DNA of 37,514 nucleotides, from contig CANQCF010000011.1 in the NCBI GenBank assembly GCA_947589505.1, forward strand, positions 1 to 37,514, in the 5' to 3' direction. The translations under genes and the position numbers were made by a program. Origin of the DNA: an uncultured Acetatifactor sp. (lineage in GTDB: Bacteria > Bacillota > Clostridia > Lachnospirales > Lachnospiraceae). The notes beneath the pieces are model-generated. The model was given only the letters and a program-made list of their open reading frames with translations. It was not told where the DNA came from and ran no database searches. Positions 22,198 through 30,215 of the stretch are shown here, piece after piece; position 1 is the first letter of the stretch; every line of letters starts with the position of its first letter.

Positions 22198-23601
22198 ATG
22201 GGTGGATTTTTTGGAGTAGCGGCGAAGGAAGACTGCACATTTGACCTGTTTTTCGGCACGGATTATCACTCCCATCTGGGAACCCGCCGCGCCGGCATGG
22301 TGGTGTATGGAAAGAGAGGATTTGACAGGGCGATCCACAATATCGAGAACGCCCCCTTCCGGACGAAATTCGATAAGGACGTAAACAGTATGGAGGGAAA
22401 TCTGGGCATCGGCTGTATCTCCGACTACGAGCCCCAGCCCCTTCTCATGCGCTCCCATCACGGGACCTACGCCATCACCACAGTGGGAAAGATCAACAAT
22501 ACCGAAGAGCTGACGAAGATGATCTTCGACAACGGCAATTCCCACTTCATGGAGATGAGCAGCGGCGATATCAACGCCACGGAGCTGGTGGCGGCCCTGA
22601 TCAATCAGAAGGACAACCTGGTGGAGGGGATACGCTTTGCCCAGGAGAAGATAGACGGTTCCATGACGATCCTGATACTGACGCCGCTGGGGATCTACGC
22701 GGCCAGGGACCGGCTGGGGAGGACGCCGGTGGCCATCGGCAAAAAGGAGGACGCCTACTGCGCCGCCTTTGAGAGTTTTTCCTACCTGAACCTGGGATAT
22801 ACGCCGGTGAGGGAGCTGGGTCCCGGGGAGATTGTCGTGCTCACTCCCGAGGGGGTGCAGACCCTTGTGAAGCCCGGGGAGAAGATGAAAATTTGTACGT
22901 TCCTGTGGATCTATTACGGCTATCCCTCGTCTTCCTATGAGGGGATCAGCGTGGAGGAGATGCGGTACAAATGCGGCGCGGCCCTGGCGAAGCGGGACCA
23001 TGTGAAGCCGGATATCGTGGCGGGCGTCCCGGACTCCGGAACGGCTCACGCCATCGGATACGCGAATGAGTCCGGGATTCCTTTTTCCCGGCCCTTCATT
23101 AAATACACTCCGACCTGGCCCCGGTCCTTCATGCCCACCATGCAGAACCAGAGGAACCTGATCGCGAAGATGAAGCTGATCCCCGTACACGACCTGATCC
23201 AGGACAAGAGCCTGCTTCTGATCGACGATTCCATCGTCCGGGGGACCCAGCTCAGGGAGACCACGGAATTTTTGTACCAGAGCGGTGCAAAAGAGGTTCA
23301 CATCCGCCCGGCGTGCCCGCCCCTTCTGTTCGGCTGTAAGTACCTGAATTTCTCCCGCTCCACCTCCGAGATGGAGCTGATCGCAAGGCGCGTCCTGAAC
23401 GACATGAAACAGGAAGGGCTGAAGATGGATCTGAAGAAATATGTGGATCCCAACACTGACGAGTATAACGACATGGTGGCGCGGATCGGAAAGCAGCTGA
23501 ACTTTACCACCCTGCGCTATCACAGGCTGGACGACATGATTGAGTCCGTGGGAATCGACAAGGACAAACTCTGCACCTACTGCTGGGACGGGAGAGAGTA
23601 A
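22198..23601 (+). CDS. PurF paralogue lacking glutaminase active-site residues
   Basis: This 467-residue protein has the PurF two-domain layout and an intact PRTase motif LLIDDSIVRGTQ. It also keeps the Fe-S cysteines (CTFLWIYYG, CPPLLFGCKYLNF, LCTYC). The Ntn domain is changed at every key site. CGVFG is replaced by GGFFG at residues 2-6, LQHRGQ by LGTRRAG and HNGNLVN by TVGKINN, and the DSEV Asp is lost. Glutamine hydrolysis is therefore unlikely. It could use free ammonia, receive ammonia from another protein, or act as a regulatory partner of the true PurF encoded upstream. Similar MGGFFG proteins are common in Clostridia, usually annotated simply as amidophosphoribosyltransferase. Confidence 0.9.
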   Translation: MGGFFGVAAKEDCTFDLFFGTDYHSHLGTRRAGMVVYGKRGFDRAIHNIENAPFRTKFDKDVNSMEGNLGIGCISDYEPQPLLMRSHHGTYAITTVGKINNTEELTKMIFDNGNSHFMEMSSGDINATELVAALINQKDNLVEGIRFAQEKIDGSMTILILTPLGIYAARDRLGRTPVAIGKKEDAYCAAFESFSYLNLGYTPVRELGPGEIVVLTPEGVQTLVKPGEKMKICTFLWIYYGYPSSSYEGISVEEMRYKCGAALAKRDHVKPDIVAGVPDSGTAHAIGYANESGIPFSRPFIKYTPTWPRSFMPTMQNQRNLIAKMKLIPVHDLIQDKSLLLIDDSIVRGTQLRETTEFLYQSGAKEVHIRPACPPLLFGCKYLNFSRSTSEMELIARRVLNDMKQEGLKMDLKKYVDPNTDEYNDMVARIGKQLNFTTLRYHRLDDMIESVGIDKDKLCTYCWDGRE

Positions 23602-23663
23602 GAGCGGCTGATCGAACTGACGTGATATAATATTGACTTATAAAATCTATAAAATATATTGAT

Positions 23664-23692
23664 TTCACTTATGATAAATAGTATGCTATACT
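23664..23692 (+). promoter_or_regulatory. purA promoter with extended -10
   Basis: TTCACT (23664-23669), 17 bases, then TATACT (23687-23692) preceded by TGC, an extended -10. It lies 57 bases before the purA ATG in an AT-rich gap, so purA can be transcribed on its own. A second candidate is TTGACT (23633) with TATATT (23655). Confidence 0.65.
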
Positions 23693-23748
23693 TATCCTTA
23701 CAAGAGTAAATCAAGCGTATCTGCTTGTCATTCAAAACGGAGGGTATT

Positions 23749-25041
23749 ATGGTAAAAGCGGTAGTTGGCGCCAACTGGGGCGACGAGGGAAAAGGAAAGA
23801 TCACGGATATGATGGCGGAGAAGGCGGATATCATCGTCCGCTTTCAGGGCGGTGCGAACGCGGGGCACACCATTGTGAACTGTTACGGTAAATTTGCGCT
23901 GCACACTCTGCCGTCCGGCGTGTTTTACAGCCACACCACAAGCGTGATCGGCAACGGGGTTGCGCTGAACATTCCCGTGCTGTTTAAGGAAATCCAGTCC
24001 ATAGTGGACCGGAACGTCCCCATGCCTAAGATCCTGGTTTCCGACAGGGCCCAGATCGTCATGCCCTATCATATTCTGCTGGATCAGTACGAGGAGGAGA
24101 GGCTGGGAGGAAAATCCTTCGGCTCCACGAAGACGGGAATCGCCCCCTTCTATTCCGACAAGTACGCCAAGATTGGCTTCCAGGTGAGCGAGCTCTTTGA
24201 CGAGGAGACGCTGGAGGAGAAGGTAAAACGGGTGTGTGAGATCAAGAACGTCCTGATGAAGCACCTGTATAACAAGCCGGAGCTGGATCCCGGAGAACTC
24301 CTGGATACCCTGCATGATTATAGAACAATGATCGAGCCCTATGTCTGCGACGTGTCCTCCTTCCTGGATCAGGCGATCAAAGACGGAAAGACCATCCTTT
24401 TGGAGGGACAGCTCGGGACGCTGAAGGATCCGGATCACGGCATCTATCCCATGGTGACCTCATCCTCTACGCTGGCCGCTTACGGCGCTATCGGCGCGGG
24501 CATCCCGCCTTATGAGATCAAGGAAGTGATCACCGTCTGCAAGGCCTATTCTTCCGCGGTAGGCGCGGGGGCGTTCGTGTCGGAAATTTTCGGAGACGAG
24601 GCGGAGGAGCTTCGGAGACGGGGCGGCGACGGGGGAGAGTACGGCGCTACCACCGGGCGGCCGAGACGCATGGGCTGGTTTGACTGTGTGGCCTCGAAGT
24701 ATGGCTGCCGCCTGCAGGGGACTACGGACGTGGCCTTTACGGTGCTGGATGTGTTGGGCTACCTGGATGAGATCCCCGTCTGTGTGGGCTATGAGATCGA
24801 CGGGGAAGTGACCACGGAGTTCCCTGTGACCTGGAAACTGGAGAAGGCGACTCCCGTCCTGAAAAAACTTCCCGGCTGGAAGTGCGATATCCGCGGCATT
24901 AAGAATTATGAGGAACTGCCGGAAAACTGCCGTAGATATATTGAATTTATCGAGGGGCAGATCGGGTATCCCATCACCATGGTCAGCAACGGCCCTGGAA
25001 GGCAGGATATCATTTATCGCAAGAGCGCTCTGAAGAAATAA
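23749..25041 (+). CDS. purA: Adenylosuccinate synthetase
   Basis: This 430-residue cytoplasmic enzyme joins IMP and aspartate with GTP to give adenylosuccinate. The P-loop is GANWGDEGKGK at the N-terminus, the HTI segment is AGHTIVN, and GPGRQDIIY closes the C-terminus. Active-site Asp13 and His41 equivalents are present. Length equals that of B. subtilis PurA. An in-frame upstream start at 23725 exists, but ATG 23749 follows GGAGGG by 6 bases and gives the standard N-terminus. It works with PurB to make AMP and ends at a perfect hairpin terminator. Confidence 0.96.
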   Translation: MVKAVVGANWGDEGKGKITDMMAEKADIIVRFQGGANAGHTIVNCYGKFALHTLPSGVFYSHTTSVIGNGVALNIPVLFKEIQSIVDRNVPMPKILVSDRAQIVMPYHILLDQYEEERLGGKSFGSTKTGIAPFYSDKYAKIGFQVSELFDEETLEEKVKRVCEIKNVLMKHLYNKPELDPGELLDTLHDYRTMIEPYVCDVSSFLDQAIKDGKTILLEGQLGTLKDPDHGIYPMVTSSSTLAAYGAIGAGIPPYEIKEVITVCKAYSSAVGAGAFVSEIFGDEAEELRRRGGDGGEYGATTGRPRRMGWFDCVASKYGCRLQGTTDVAFTVLDVLGYLDEIPVCVGYEIDGEVTTEFPVTWKLEKATPVLKKLPGWKCDIRGIKNYEELPENCRRYIEFIEGQIGYPITMVSNGPGRQDIIYRKSALKK

Positions 25042-25054
25042 GACGGAAGGTTTT

Positions 25055-25088
25055 GAACCCCTTCGCAGACACGGCGGAGGGGTTCTTT
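25055..25088 (+). terminator. Terminator after purA
   Basis: GAACCCCTTCGC (25055-25066) pairs with GCGGAGGGGTTC (25074-25085) over 12 bp with one G-U pair, followed by TTT. The U tract is short, but the stem is very stable. Confidence 0.7.
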
Positions 25089-25094
25089 GCATAA

Positions 25095-25192
25095 GAGAAG
25101 GACAAAGAGAGAAGGGCAAAGGGAAAAAAACAAAGAGGGAAGGACAAAGAGAGAAAAACAAAGGGAGAAAACCAAAGAGAGAAGGACAAAGA
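25095..25192 (+). repeat. 14-bp tandem repeat, seven copies, purine-rich (minisatellite)
   Basis: Seven successive 14-bp units fit the pattern GAGAARRACAAAGA. They run without gaps from 25095 to 25192 and differ at only a few positions each; the first and last units are identical. The strand is almost all purine apart from the single C of each unit. It lies between the purA terminator and the LysR start and forms most of the LysR leader. The unit length is not a multiple of three, and no coding role is likely. Confidence 0.9.
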
Positions 25193-25213
25193 GGAGGGGG
25201 AAGCGGGGAAAGT

Positions 25214-26158
25214 ATGGTGACCGCAAATCTAGAATACTACAAGGTGTTTTATTATGCCGCCAGGTCCGGCAGTGTGACAAAGGCCGCGGAGATGCTGAAC
25301 ATCTCTCAGCCGGCGGCGAGCCAGTCCTTGAAACAGCTGGAAAACCTTCTGGGCGTGGAACTGTTCCACCGGGTCAGCAAGGGGATCCGTCTGACGAGCG
25401 CGGGAGAGATCCTGTATGCCGATATCAGCAAGGGCTATGAACTGATAGAGGGCGGGGAGGAGAAGATCCGGAGGCTGAAAAATCTGGAGCTTGGCGAGGT
25501 GAGGATCGGCGCCAGCGATATGACGCTGCAGTATTATCTGCTCCCCTATCTGGAAAGGTTCCATGAGAGATATCCCGCTATTAAAGTAAATGTGACCAAC
25601 GCGCCTACCCCGGAGACCTTGGACATCCTGGAGGCGGGAAAGATCGATTTCGGTGTTGTCAGCAGTCCTTTTGAGAATGGGGAGGATCTGGACGTCAGGG
25701 AGGTGCGGGAGATAGAGGATATCTTCATCGCCGGCCGGAGATTTACCTCCTGCAAGAACAAGACCCTGGATCTGCAGGCGCTGAAAAATCTGCCCATGAT
25801 CTTCCTGGAGGGAAATACCAGTACCCGGACATATATGGACGGTTTCCTGAGGCGGAACGGCGTGGATCTCAGACCGGAGTTTGAGCTAGCCACCAGCGAT
25901 ATGATCGTGCAGTTCGTCCTGCGGAACCTGGGAGTGGGGTGCGTGGTGCGGGATTTTGCGAAAGAGGCGCTGGAGAGCGGTCAGATCTTTGAGCTCCGCT
26001 TCAACAAGCTCATACCGAAGCGGAGGATCTGCCTGGTGAGAAGTAAAAAGCTTCCCCTGTCCGCGGCTGCCGAGAAATTGCTGAAGATCATGGAGCCCGG
26101 CGGTCAGGAAGGGACAGGGGCGAAAGGAGAAAAAAATGATCCGGAATATTATCTTTGA
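25214..26158 (+). CDS. LysR-family transcriptional regulator
   Basis: This 314-residue protein has a winged helix at about residues 1-65, with SVTKAAEMLNISQPAASQSL, QLENLLGVELFHR and LTSAGE, the LysR signature. A periplasmic-binding-protein-like effector domain spans about 90-300, starting LGEVRIGASDMTLQYYLLP. The effector ligand cannot be read. GGGGAAAG precedes the ATG; the 120 bases before it are dominated by the 14-bp repeat array. Its 3' end overlaps the HAD gene by 23 bp, so the two are likely co-transcribed. No divergent target gene is present, unlike many LysR loci. Confidence 0.92.
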   Translation: MVTANLEYYKVFYYAARSGSVTKAAEMLNISQPAASQSLKQLENLLGVELFHRVSKGIRLTSAGEILYADISKGYELIEGGEEKIRRLKNLELGEVRIGASDMTLQYYLLPYLERFHERYPAIKVNVTNAPTPETLDILEAGKIDFGVVSSPFENGEDLDVREVREIEDIFIAGRRFTSCKNKTLDLQALKNLPMIFLEGNTSTRTYMDGFLRRNGVDLRPEFELATSDMIVQFVLRNLGVGCVVRDFAKEALESGQIFELRFNKLIPKRRICLVRSKKLPLSAAAEKLLKIMEPGGQEGTGAKGEKNDPEYYL

Positions 26159-26741
26159 CATTGGAAATGTGCTGACGGACTTTCGCTGGAAGGAATTTCT
26201 GGAGGAAAAAGGGTTTTTCGGGGAAAAACTGGAGAGGATCGCCCGGGCATCCGTGTTGAGTCCTGTCTGGGCGGAGCTGGACAGGGGGAAGTGGACTTTT
26301 GAGCAGGTCTTGGAAGGCTTTGTGCGCAACGATCCGGAGATGGAAGAGGAATTTCACAGGGCTTACGACGATATGAGCGGGATCGTGGTGATCCGAGATT
26401 ACGCGGTGGAGTGGGTCAGGGAACTGAAAAAGAAGGGCTTCGGGGTTTACTATCTCTCCAATTTTTCCGAGAAGATCGAGAGCGAGTGCCGGGACGGGCT
26501 GGCGTTTCTCCCGGAGATGGACGGCGGGATCCTTTCCCACCGGGATAAGCTGATCAAGCCGGACCCAGCAATCTATGCGCTGCTTCTGGAACGCTTCGGC
26601 CTGAGGGCGGAGGAATGTGTTTTCCTGGACGATACCCCCGTGAATATCGAGGCCGGGCGGAAGCTGGGCATTCAGGGGATCGTCTTTCAGACCAGGGAGC
26701 AGGCGGTTCGGGAGCTGCGGGAAATGGGGCTGGAGGTATAA
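26136..26741 (+). CDS. HAD-superfamily phosphatase (subfamily IA, YihX-like)
   Basis: This 201-residue cytoplasmic hydrolase has motif I FDIGNVLTD with nucleophile Asp8, motif II YLSNFSE, the motif III Lys in KPDPAIYALLLERFG and motif IV FLDDTPVNIEAG. The GN in place of the second Asp of motif I is normal in the YihX-type sugar-phosphatase branch. AAAGGAG lies 6 bases before the ATG. It overlaps the LysR gene by 23 bp. The substrate is probably a small phosphate ester such as a sugar phosphate; this is inferred from family only. The 157 bases after it, up to a convergent gene, show only weak hairpins. Confidence 0.88.
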   Translation: MIRNIIFDIGNVLTDFRWKEFLEEKGFFGEKLERIARASVLSPVWAELDRGKWTFEQVLEGFVRNDPEMEEEFHRAYDDMSGIVVIRDYAVEWVRELKKKGFGVYYLSNFSEKIESECRDGLAFLPEMDGGILSHRDKLIKPDPAIYALLLERFGLRAEECVFLDDTPVNIEAGRKLGIQGIVFQTREQAVRELREMGLEV

Positions 26742-26898
26742 AGGAGCTGAATCTGCCCGCTGCAGTTTACTGGGGGCAGCGCGGCTGCATGATCCTGCAG
26801 GCATACATACGCGGAACTGCTGCTCCGACAGGAGAAAAAACGTGTGGAGCGGCGGTTTTCGAAAAACGGCTGCAGGAAAGTCGGGACAGAGTTTATTT

Positions 26899-27306
26899 TC
26901 AGGATTTCCCGGCATCCGGGTCTGCGGTATCTGACTTCCCGGCTTCCAAAACTTTGTCTTCGGGCTTTTCGGTTTCCTGCTCCCGGCGGTCTTTCGGTTC
27001 TACGCTGGCGATGGTGCGCCGGCCCGTCAGGACCCCGTACATCCAGGTGTAGATCCAGATCAGCAGGGGGATCACTACCGTGCCGATGAGACAGAGCAGG
27101 AACCACCTGCCCGAAGAGCTTTTGTCAAAGATGGCGGCGATCAGCGTGATCAGGTACAGCGCGCCTAAGAGAATGACGCCCAGCAGGGCGGCGATTCGTT
27201 TGTACCTGGGGGCTGCAGGCCGGACTGTCTCTGCACGATCCGGCCTGGTTTCCGACGGACGCTGTTTTTCACCATCTTTTTTTTCTATCGTGTTCTGATC
27301 TGACAT
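26899..27306 (-). CDS. Small two-TM membrane protein
   Basis: This 135-residue protein has a charged N-terminus of about 35 residues and TM segments at about 36-60 (IAALLGVILLGALYLITLIA) and 70-94 (FLLCLIGTVVIPLLIWIYTW). A charged cytoplasmic tail rich in Glu, Lys and Asp follows. GGAGAAAGGA sits 7 bases before the ATG. It lies 71 bp downstream of the NlpC-like gene on the same strand, so the two may be co-transcribed. I recognise no characterised family, though small proteins of this shape are common in Lachnospiraceae. Confidence 0.75.
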   Translation of the reverse strand: MSDQNTIEKKDGEKQRPSETRPDRAETVRPAAPRYKRIAALLGVILLGALYLITLIAAIFDKSSSGRWFLLCLIGTVVIPLLIWIYTWMYGVLTGRRTIASVEPKDRREQETEKPEDKVLEAGKSDTADPDAGKS

Positions 27307-27377
27307 AGTTTGTCCTTTCTCCGTATGAAAACTGATTTCCCGTTCACGGCTTGGGACGGAAGCCCGGGCGGCGTTGT

Positions 27378-28547
27378 CTATTGGGGCTCCTCCGGGCGGG
27401 AAGAAGAACCTGAGCCCGGTTCCGAAAACAGAGTTTCCAGCAGTTCCTCCGGCGTCAGAGCCCGTATCTCGTCGGCGTCCGGAAAAGTTTCCTTATTCCA
27501 GCGCATCTGTCCGGAATCCTGAAGGTAAGCTGTCTTCGCCCGGCAGTCGGGGAACCGCTGAAACCATTCGGGACAGCGGGCGGACAGATATTCTTCCGCC
27601 AGGGATACCGCCTGGGAAGCAGGGACGCTTTCCGAAAAATCCCCCGGCACAGGGGTTCCGCAGAGACGCACCCCCGGCGGGCTGGAGTGGAGCAGCAGGA
27701 CGCTGCCGTCCTCACAGGTCCCCAGACAGATCCATACATGTCCCTTCATGCTCATGATATCTCCGGCGAGCCAGTCCTTCACCTGGGACGCGGGGGAGAA
27801 ATCCCCCCAGCCAAACCCGGCGTAAAGCTCCGCAGTATCGGTGGACTTGAAGACGTATCCCTCCCCGCCGTCTTCGGTTTCCATAGTGTTGTAAACCGTC
27901 CAGCCCACATAGCCGGAGCAGTCCAGCCCGTCGTGGATCTGATAGCGCGTCTGCCGGTAATCATAGTCCTTTGTCTGAAGATCGGCAAAGGTCTTCCACT
28001 GGGGGCTGACGCCCAAAGATACCGCCTCCTCCCCCGCGCCGGTATCCTCCTCGTTCCATCCCCCGCCCCAGACGTACATGGTATTTCCAAGGGGTAAAAG
28101 AGCGGTGCGGAGAAAGTTTTCGAGCGTTCTCACGCCGGGAGCGGGCAGGACAGTACCGGCGGATTCGCGCGGGTTTTCTTTCTCAGAAACGTTCCTATCG
28201 TTAGAAGCGATCATATTGGCATCCTCCACTAAAGTTTCCCCGTTTAAGGAACTGCTTTCGTATTCCGCGGAGCCTTCCGTGTCTTCTATGGGTTCGCCCA
28301 TCACCGCCGGGGCGTCCATCTGCTCCCGGATGGGTTCGCCCGTCACCGCCGGGAAACCTGCCTGCTCCCGAAGGGGGCCGTCTGCCGCCAGGAATTGCTC
28401 CCGGCTCCCGCTTCCAAAGTCTCCCCCGCAGCCCGGGGCAAGCAGCAGGAGTCCGGAAAATGCCGGCAGGAGGACGATCCATAAGCCTTTTTGCAGGAAC
28501 TTAGGAACATATTTATGCTTCAGGTTTTTCAAAAATCGTTTTTTCAT
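27378..28547 (-). CDS. NlpC/P60-like cell-wall hydrolase, probable lipoprotein
   Basis: This 389-residue exported protein has a signal segment at about 20-39 ending in LAPGC, an imperfect lipobox with Cys40. A low-complexity region of about 42-140 follows, holding a 14-residue repeat (PAVTGEPIREQ / PAVMGEPIEDT). A C-terminal NlpC/P60-like domain has catalytic Cys200 in DGLDCSGYVG, His250 in MKGHVWI and a third polar residue near LLLHSSPPG. Such enzymes cut peptidoglycan stem peptides. An upstream in-frame ATG at 28571 is rejected because a TATAAT -10 overlaps it. ATG 28547 lies after GGCGAGG and downstream of the predicted transcript start. Confidence 0.8.
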   Translation of the reverse strand: MKKRFLKNLKHKYVPKFLQKGLWIVLLPAFSGLLLLAPGCGGDFGSGSREQFLAADGPLREQAGFPAVTGEPIREQMDAPAVMGEPIEDTEGSAEYESSSLNGETLVEDANMIASNDRNVSEKENPRESAGTVLPAPGVRTLENFLRTALLPLGNTMYVWGGGWNEEDTGAGEEAVSLGVSPQWKTFADLQTKDYDYRQTRYQIHDGLDCSGYVGWTVYNTMETEDGGEGYVFKSTDTAELYAGFGWGDFSPASQVKDWLAGDIMSMKGHVWICLGTCEDGSVLLLHSSPPGVRLCGTPVPGDFSESVPASQAVSLAEEYLSARCPEWFQRFPDCRAKTAYLQDSGQMRWNKETFPDADEIRALTPEELLETLFSEPGSGSSSRPEEPQ

Positions 28548-28569
28548 CATTTGCCTCGCCGTCTCTTTC

Positions 28570-28599
28570 ATTATATGCTATATCGACGGAAAACTGCAA
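28570..28599 (-). promoter_or_regulatory. Promoter of the NlpC/P60-like gene
   Basis: On the minus strand TTGCAG (28599-28594), 18 bases, then TATAAT (28575-28570). Transcription would begin near 28563, so only ATG 28547 or 28550 can serve as start. Confidence 0.5.
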
Positions 28600-28611
28600 G
28601 CCTTTCCCGAT

Positions 28612-28745
28612 CAGTTTTCGGGTTGGTTCAGTTCCCTGGCAGCTGGATTTCCGGTCAATTCAGTTACCTGACGACCGGTTCCCGGCCAGATTCCGGCTAG
28701 CCGGATTTCAGGCCGGTTCAGTTCCCTGGCGGCCGGTTTCGGGTA
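28612..28745. repeat. Degenerate tandem repeat of about 30 bp
   Basis: The minus strand shows four to five imperfect units built on CCGGAAAYC...GNCAGGGAACTGAA. Exact copies of GGTTCAGTTCCCTGGC sit at 28625-28640 and 28715-28730 on the plus strand, with a diverged copy near 28653-28672. It lies in the 416-base gap 28572-28987, directly upstream of the NlpC-like promoter. No gene is supported in this gap. Confidence 0.6.
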
Positions 28746-28895
28746 GCCCGGGTAGTTTACGGGTAATGGTTTATCCGAAGGTACTGTTTTGAGATCATAG
28801 TTAAATGCAAAGCGTTGGAAAGCATGATCGCACGGCTTTGTGCGCGGTACGGACAAGCAGTTATGTCAGATCGGGACAGGGGCAAAAAGTTGTTA

Positions 28896-28924
28896 TTGAT
28901 TTAGCAGGGATTTTGTTATATAAT
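28896..28924 (+). promoter_or_regulatory. Promoter of the SEC-C gene
   Basis: TTGATT (28896-28901), 17 bases, then TATAAT (28919-28924), a good sigma-A promoter 64 bases before ATG 28988. Confidence 0.72.
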
Positions 28925-28987
28925 CTACACATGTAATCAGAATCAGGCGGGCCGGAGCGGCCTGTAAACAGCAAGGATGGTAGAAAA

Positions 28988-29491
28988 ATGGCACTGTTAG
29001 AGAAATGGCATAAGATAGCGTACGATGAAAAGGTTGGGAAACAGGAGCTTCAGCGGATCTGGGGAGTGTACTTTAAGCGCGAACAGATGATCTATGAGCA
29101 GCTCTTGAAGAATCCGGATGAGGTTGTGAGGGGAACGGTGAAGGAGCTTGCCGAGAAGTTCCAGGTGGATGTCATGACCATGACCGGCTTCCTGGACGGG
29201 ATCAACGACAGCCTGATCGAGAAGAACCCCATCGAGGAGATGGAGGAGGATACCGAGGTCAATCTGGGATTCGACAAGGCTCTGCTGTATAAGAATATGG
29301 TGGCGGCTGACGCGGAATGGCTCTACAACCTGGAGGAGTGGAAGTCCATCTTTGACGAGGAGACCTTAAAGAGGCTCTATAAGGAGCAGAAATCCTCCAC
29401 CACGGTTATCAAGGGAGCAAAGGTTTATCCAAACGATCCCTGCCCCTGCGGATCCGGAAAGAAATATAAGAAGTGCTGCGGTAAAAAGTAG
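28988..29491 (+). CDS. SEC-C metal-binding motif protein
   Basis: This 167-residue cytoplasmic protein is helical over residues 1-140 and ends in a SEC-C zinc-binding motif, [20 protein letters not shown], at about 148-167. The motif is the same as at the SecA C-terminus, where it binds zinc and contacts SecB or ribosomes; free-standing SEC-C proteins mostly lack a known role. The ribosome site is weak (GGATGG). It has its own promoter and terminator, so it is a single-gene unit upstream of apt. Confidence 0.88.
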   Translation: MALLEKWHKIAYDEKVGKQELQRIWGVYFKREQMIYEQLLKNPDEVVRGTVKELAEKFQVDVMTMTGFLDGINDSLIEKNPIEEMEEDTEVNLGFDKALLYKNMVAADAEWLYNLEEWKSIFDEETLKRLYKEQKSSTTVIKGAKVYPNDPCPCGSGKKYKKCCGKK

Positions 29492-29509
29492 AACTCCATG
29501 GAGATACAG

Positions 29510-29546
29510 AGCTTTTCCCTTAGGGGAGAGGCTCCTTCTTTCTTAT
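29510..29546 (+). terminator. Terminator after the SEC-C gene
   Basis: AGCTTTTCCC (29510-29519) pairs with GGGAGAGGCT (29524-29533) around TTAG, giving 10 bp including two G-U pairs. A T-rich tail (CCTTCTTTCTT) follows. The remaining bases to apt show no clear promoter. Confidence 0.6.
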
Positions 29547-29647
29547 ATGAATATCGGCGGCCGGTTCAGAGCGAGAAAAACTGTTGGAACAAAAATTATC
29601 CGGAAAGATAAACTTTCTGGACAAAAAACAGCATAGGAGAATATAAT

Positions 29648-30172
29648 ATGAAAAAACTGGAAGAATATGTGAGAAGCATCCCTGATTTTCCTGAAAAGGG
29701 GATTATTTTCCGCGATGTGACCAGCGTGCTTCAGGATGCGGACGGACTTCACATGGCGATCGATACCATGCAGGACCTGGTGAAGGATCTGGAGTACGAC
29801 GTGGTGGCGGGCCCGGAGTCCAGAGGATTTATCTTCGGCACTCCCATTGCCTACAACAATCATAAGCCCTTTGTCCTGATCCGCAAGAAGGGAAAACTTC
29901 CCTGTGAGACGGTCAGCGTGGATTACGATCTGGAGTACGGCAAGGCCACCATCGAGATGCATAAGGACAGTATCAAACCCGGGCAGAAGGTTCTGATCGT
30001 GGACGACCTGATCGCTACCGGAGGAACTACCGAGGCCATGATCCGGCTGATCGAGAGCCTTGGAGGCGAAGTGGCCGGCGTAGTCGTCCTGATGGAGCTG
30101 GCAGGGCTGAAGGGACGGGAGAGGATCGCCGGATACCGGTTGGATTCCGCCATCGTTTATCCGGGAAAATAA
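29648..30172 (+). CDS. apt: Adenine phosphoribosyltransferase
   Basis: This 174-residue cytoplasmic enzyme converts adenine and PRPP to AMP. Family features are the opening IPDFPEKGIIFRDVTSVLQD, the segment VAGPESRGFIFG, KGKLPCET and the PRPP-binding loop VLIVDDLIATGGTTEA. Length is standard (about 170). AGGAG lies 8 bases before the ATG. It is followed 43 bp later by the (p)ppGpp synthetase/hydrolase gene, a conserved Firmicute order, so purine salvage and stringent control are co-transcribed. Confidence 0.97.
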   Translation: MKKLEEYVRSIPDFPEKGIIFRDVTSVLQDADGLHMAIDTMQDLVKDLEYDVVAGPESRGFIFGTPIAYNNHKPFVLIRKKGKLPCETVSVDYDLEYGKATIEMHKDSIKPGQKVLIVDDLIATGGTTEAMIRLIESLGGEVAGVVVLMELAGLKGRERIAGYRLDSAIVYPGK

Positions 30173-30215
30173 GGGCTGAAAGAGCCGCACATTTTTTCAT
30201 AGGGGCTGATGGGTT

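Noticed and set aside
21844..23523. A second 559-codon minus-strand open frame opposite the PurF paralogue
   Set aside because: Antisense to a clear PurF-like gene, with no domain and no ribosome site. The equal length is a coincidence.
25095..25192. CRISPR array
   Set aside because: The 14-bp units are directly adjacent with no unique spacers, and no cas gene is present.
25087..25440. Lys/Arg-rich plus-strand frame across the 14-bp repeats
   Set aside because: It is generated by the repeat array and runs out of frame into the LysR gene; there is no start context.
28611..28856. 81-codon minus-strand frame with repeated PAARELN words
   Set aside because: The words come from the degenerate DNA repeat. 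The frame has no ribosome site and runs into the NlpC-like promoter.
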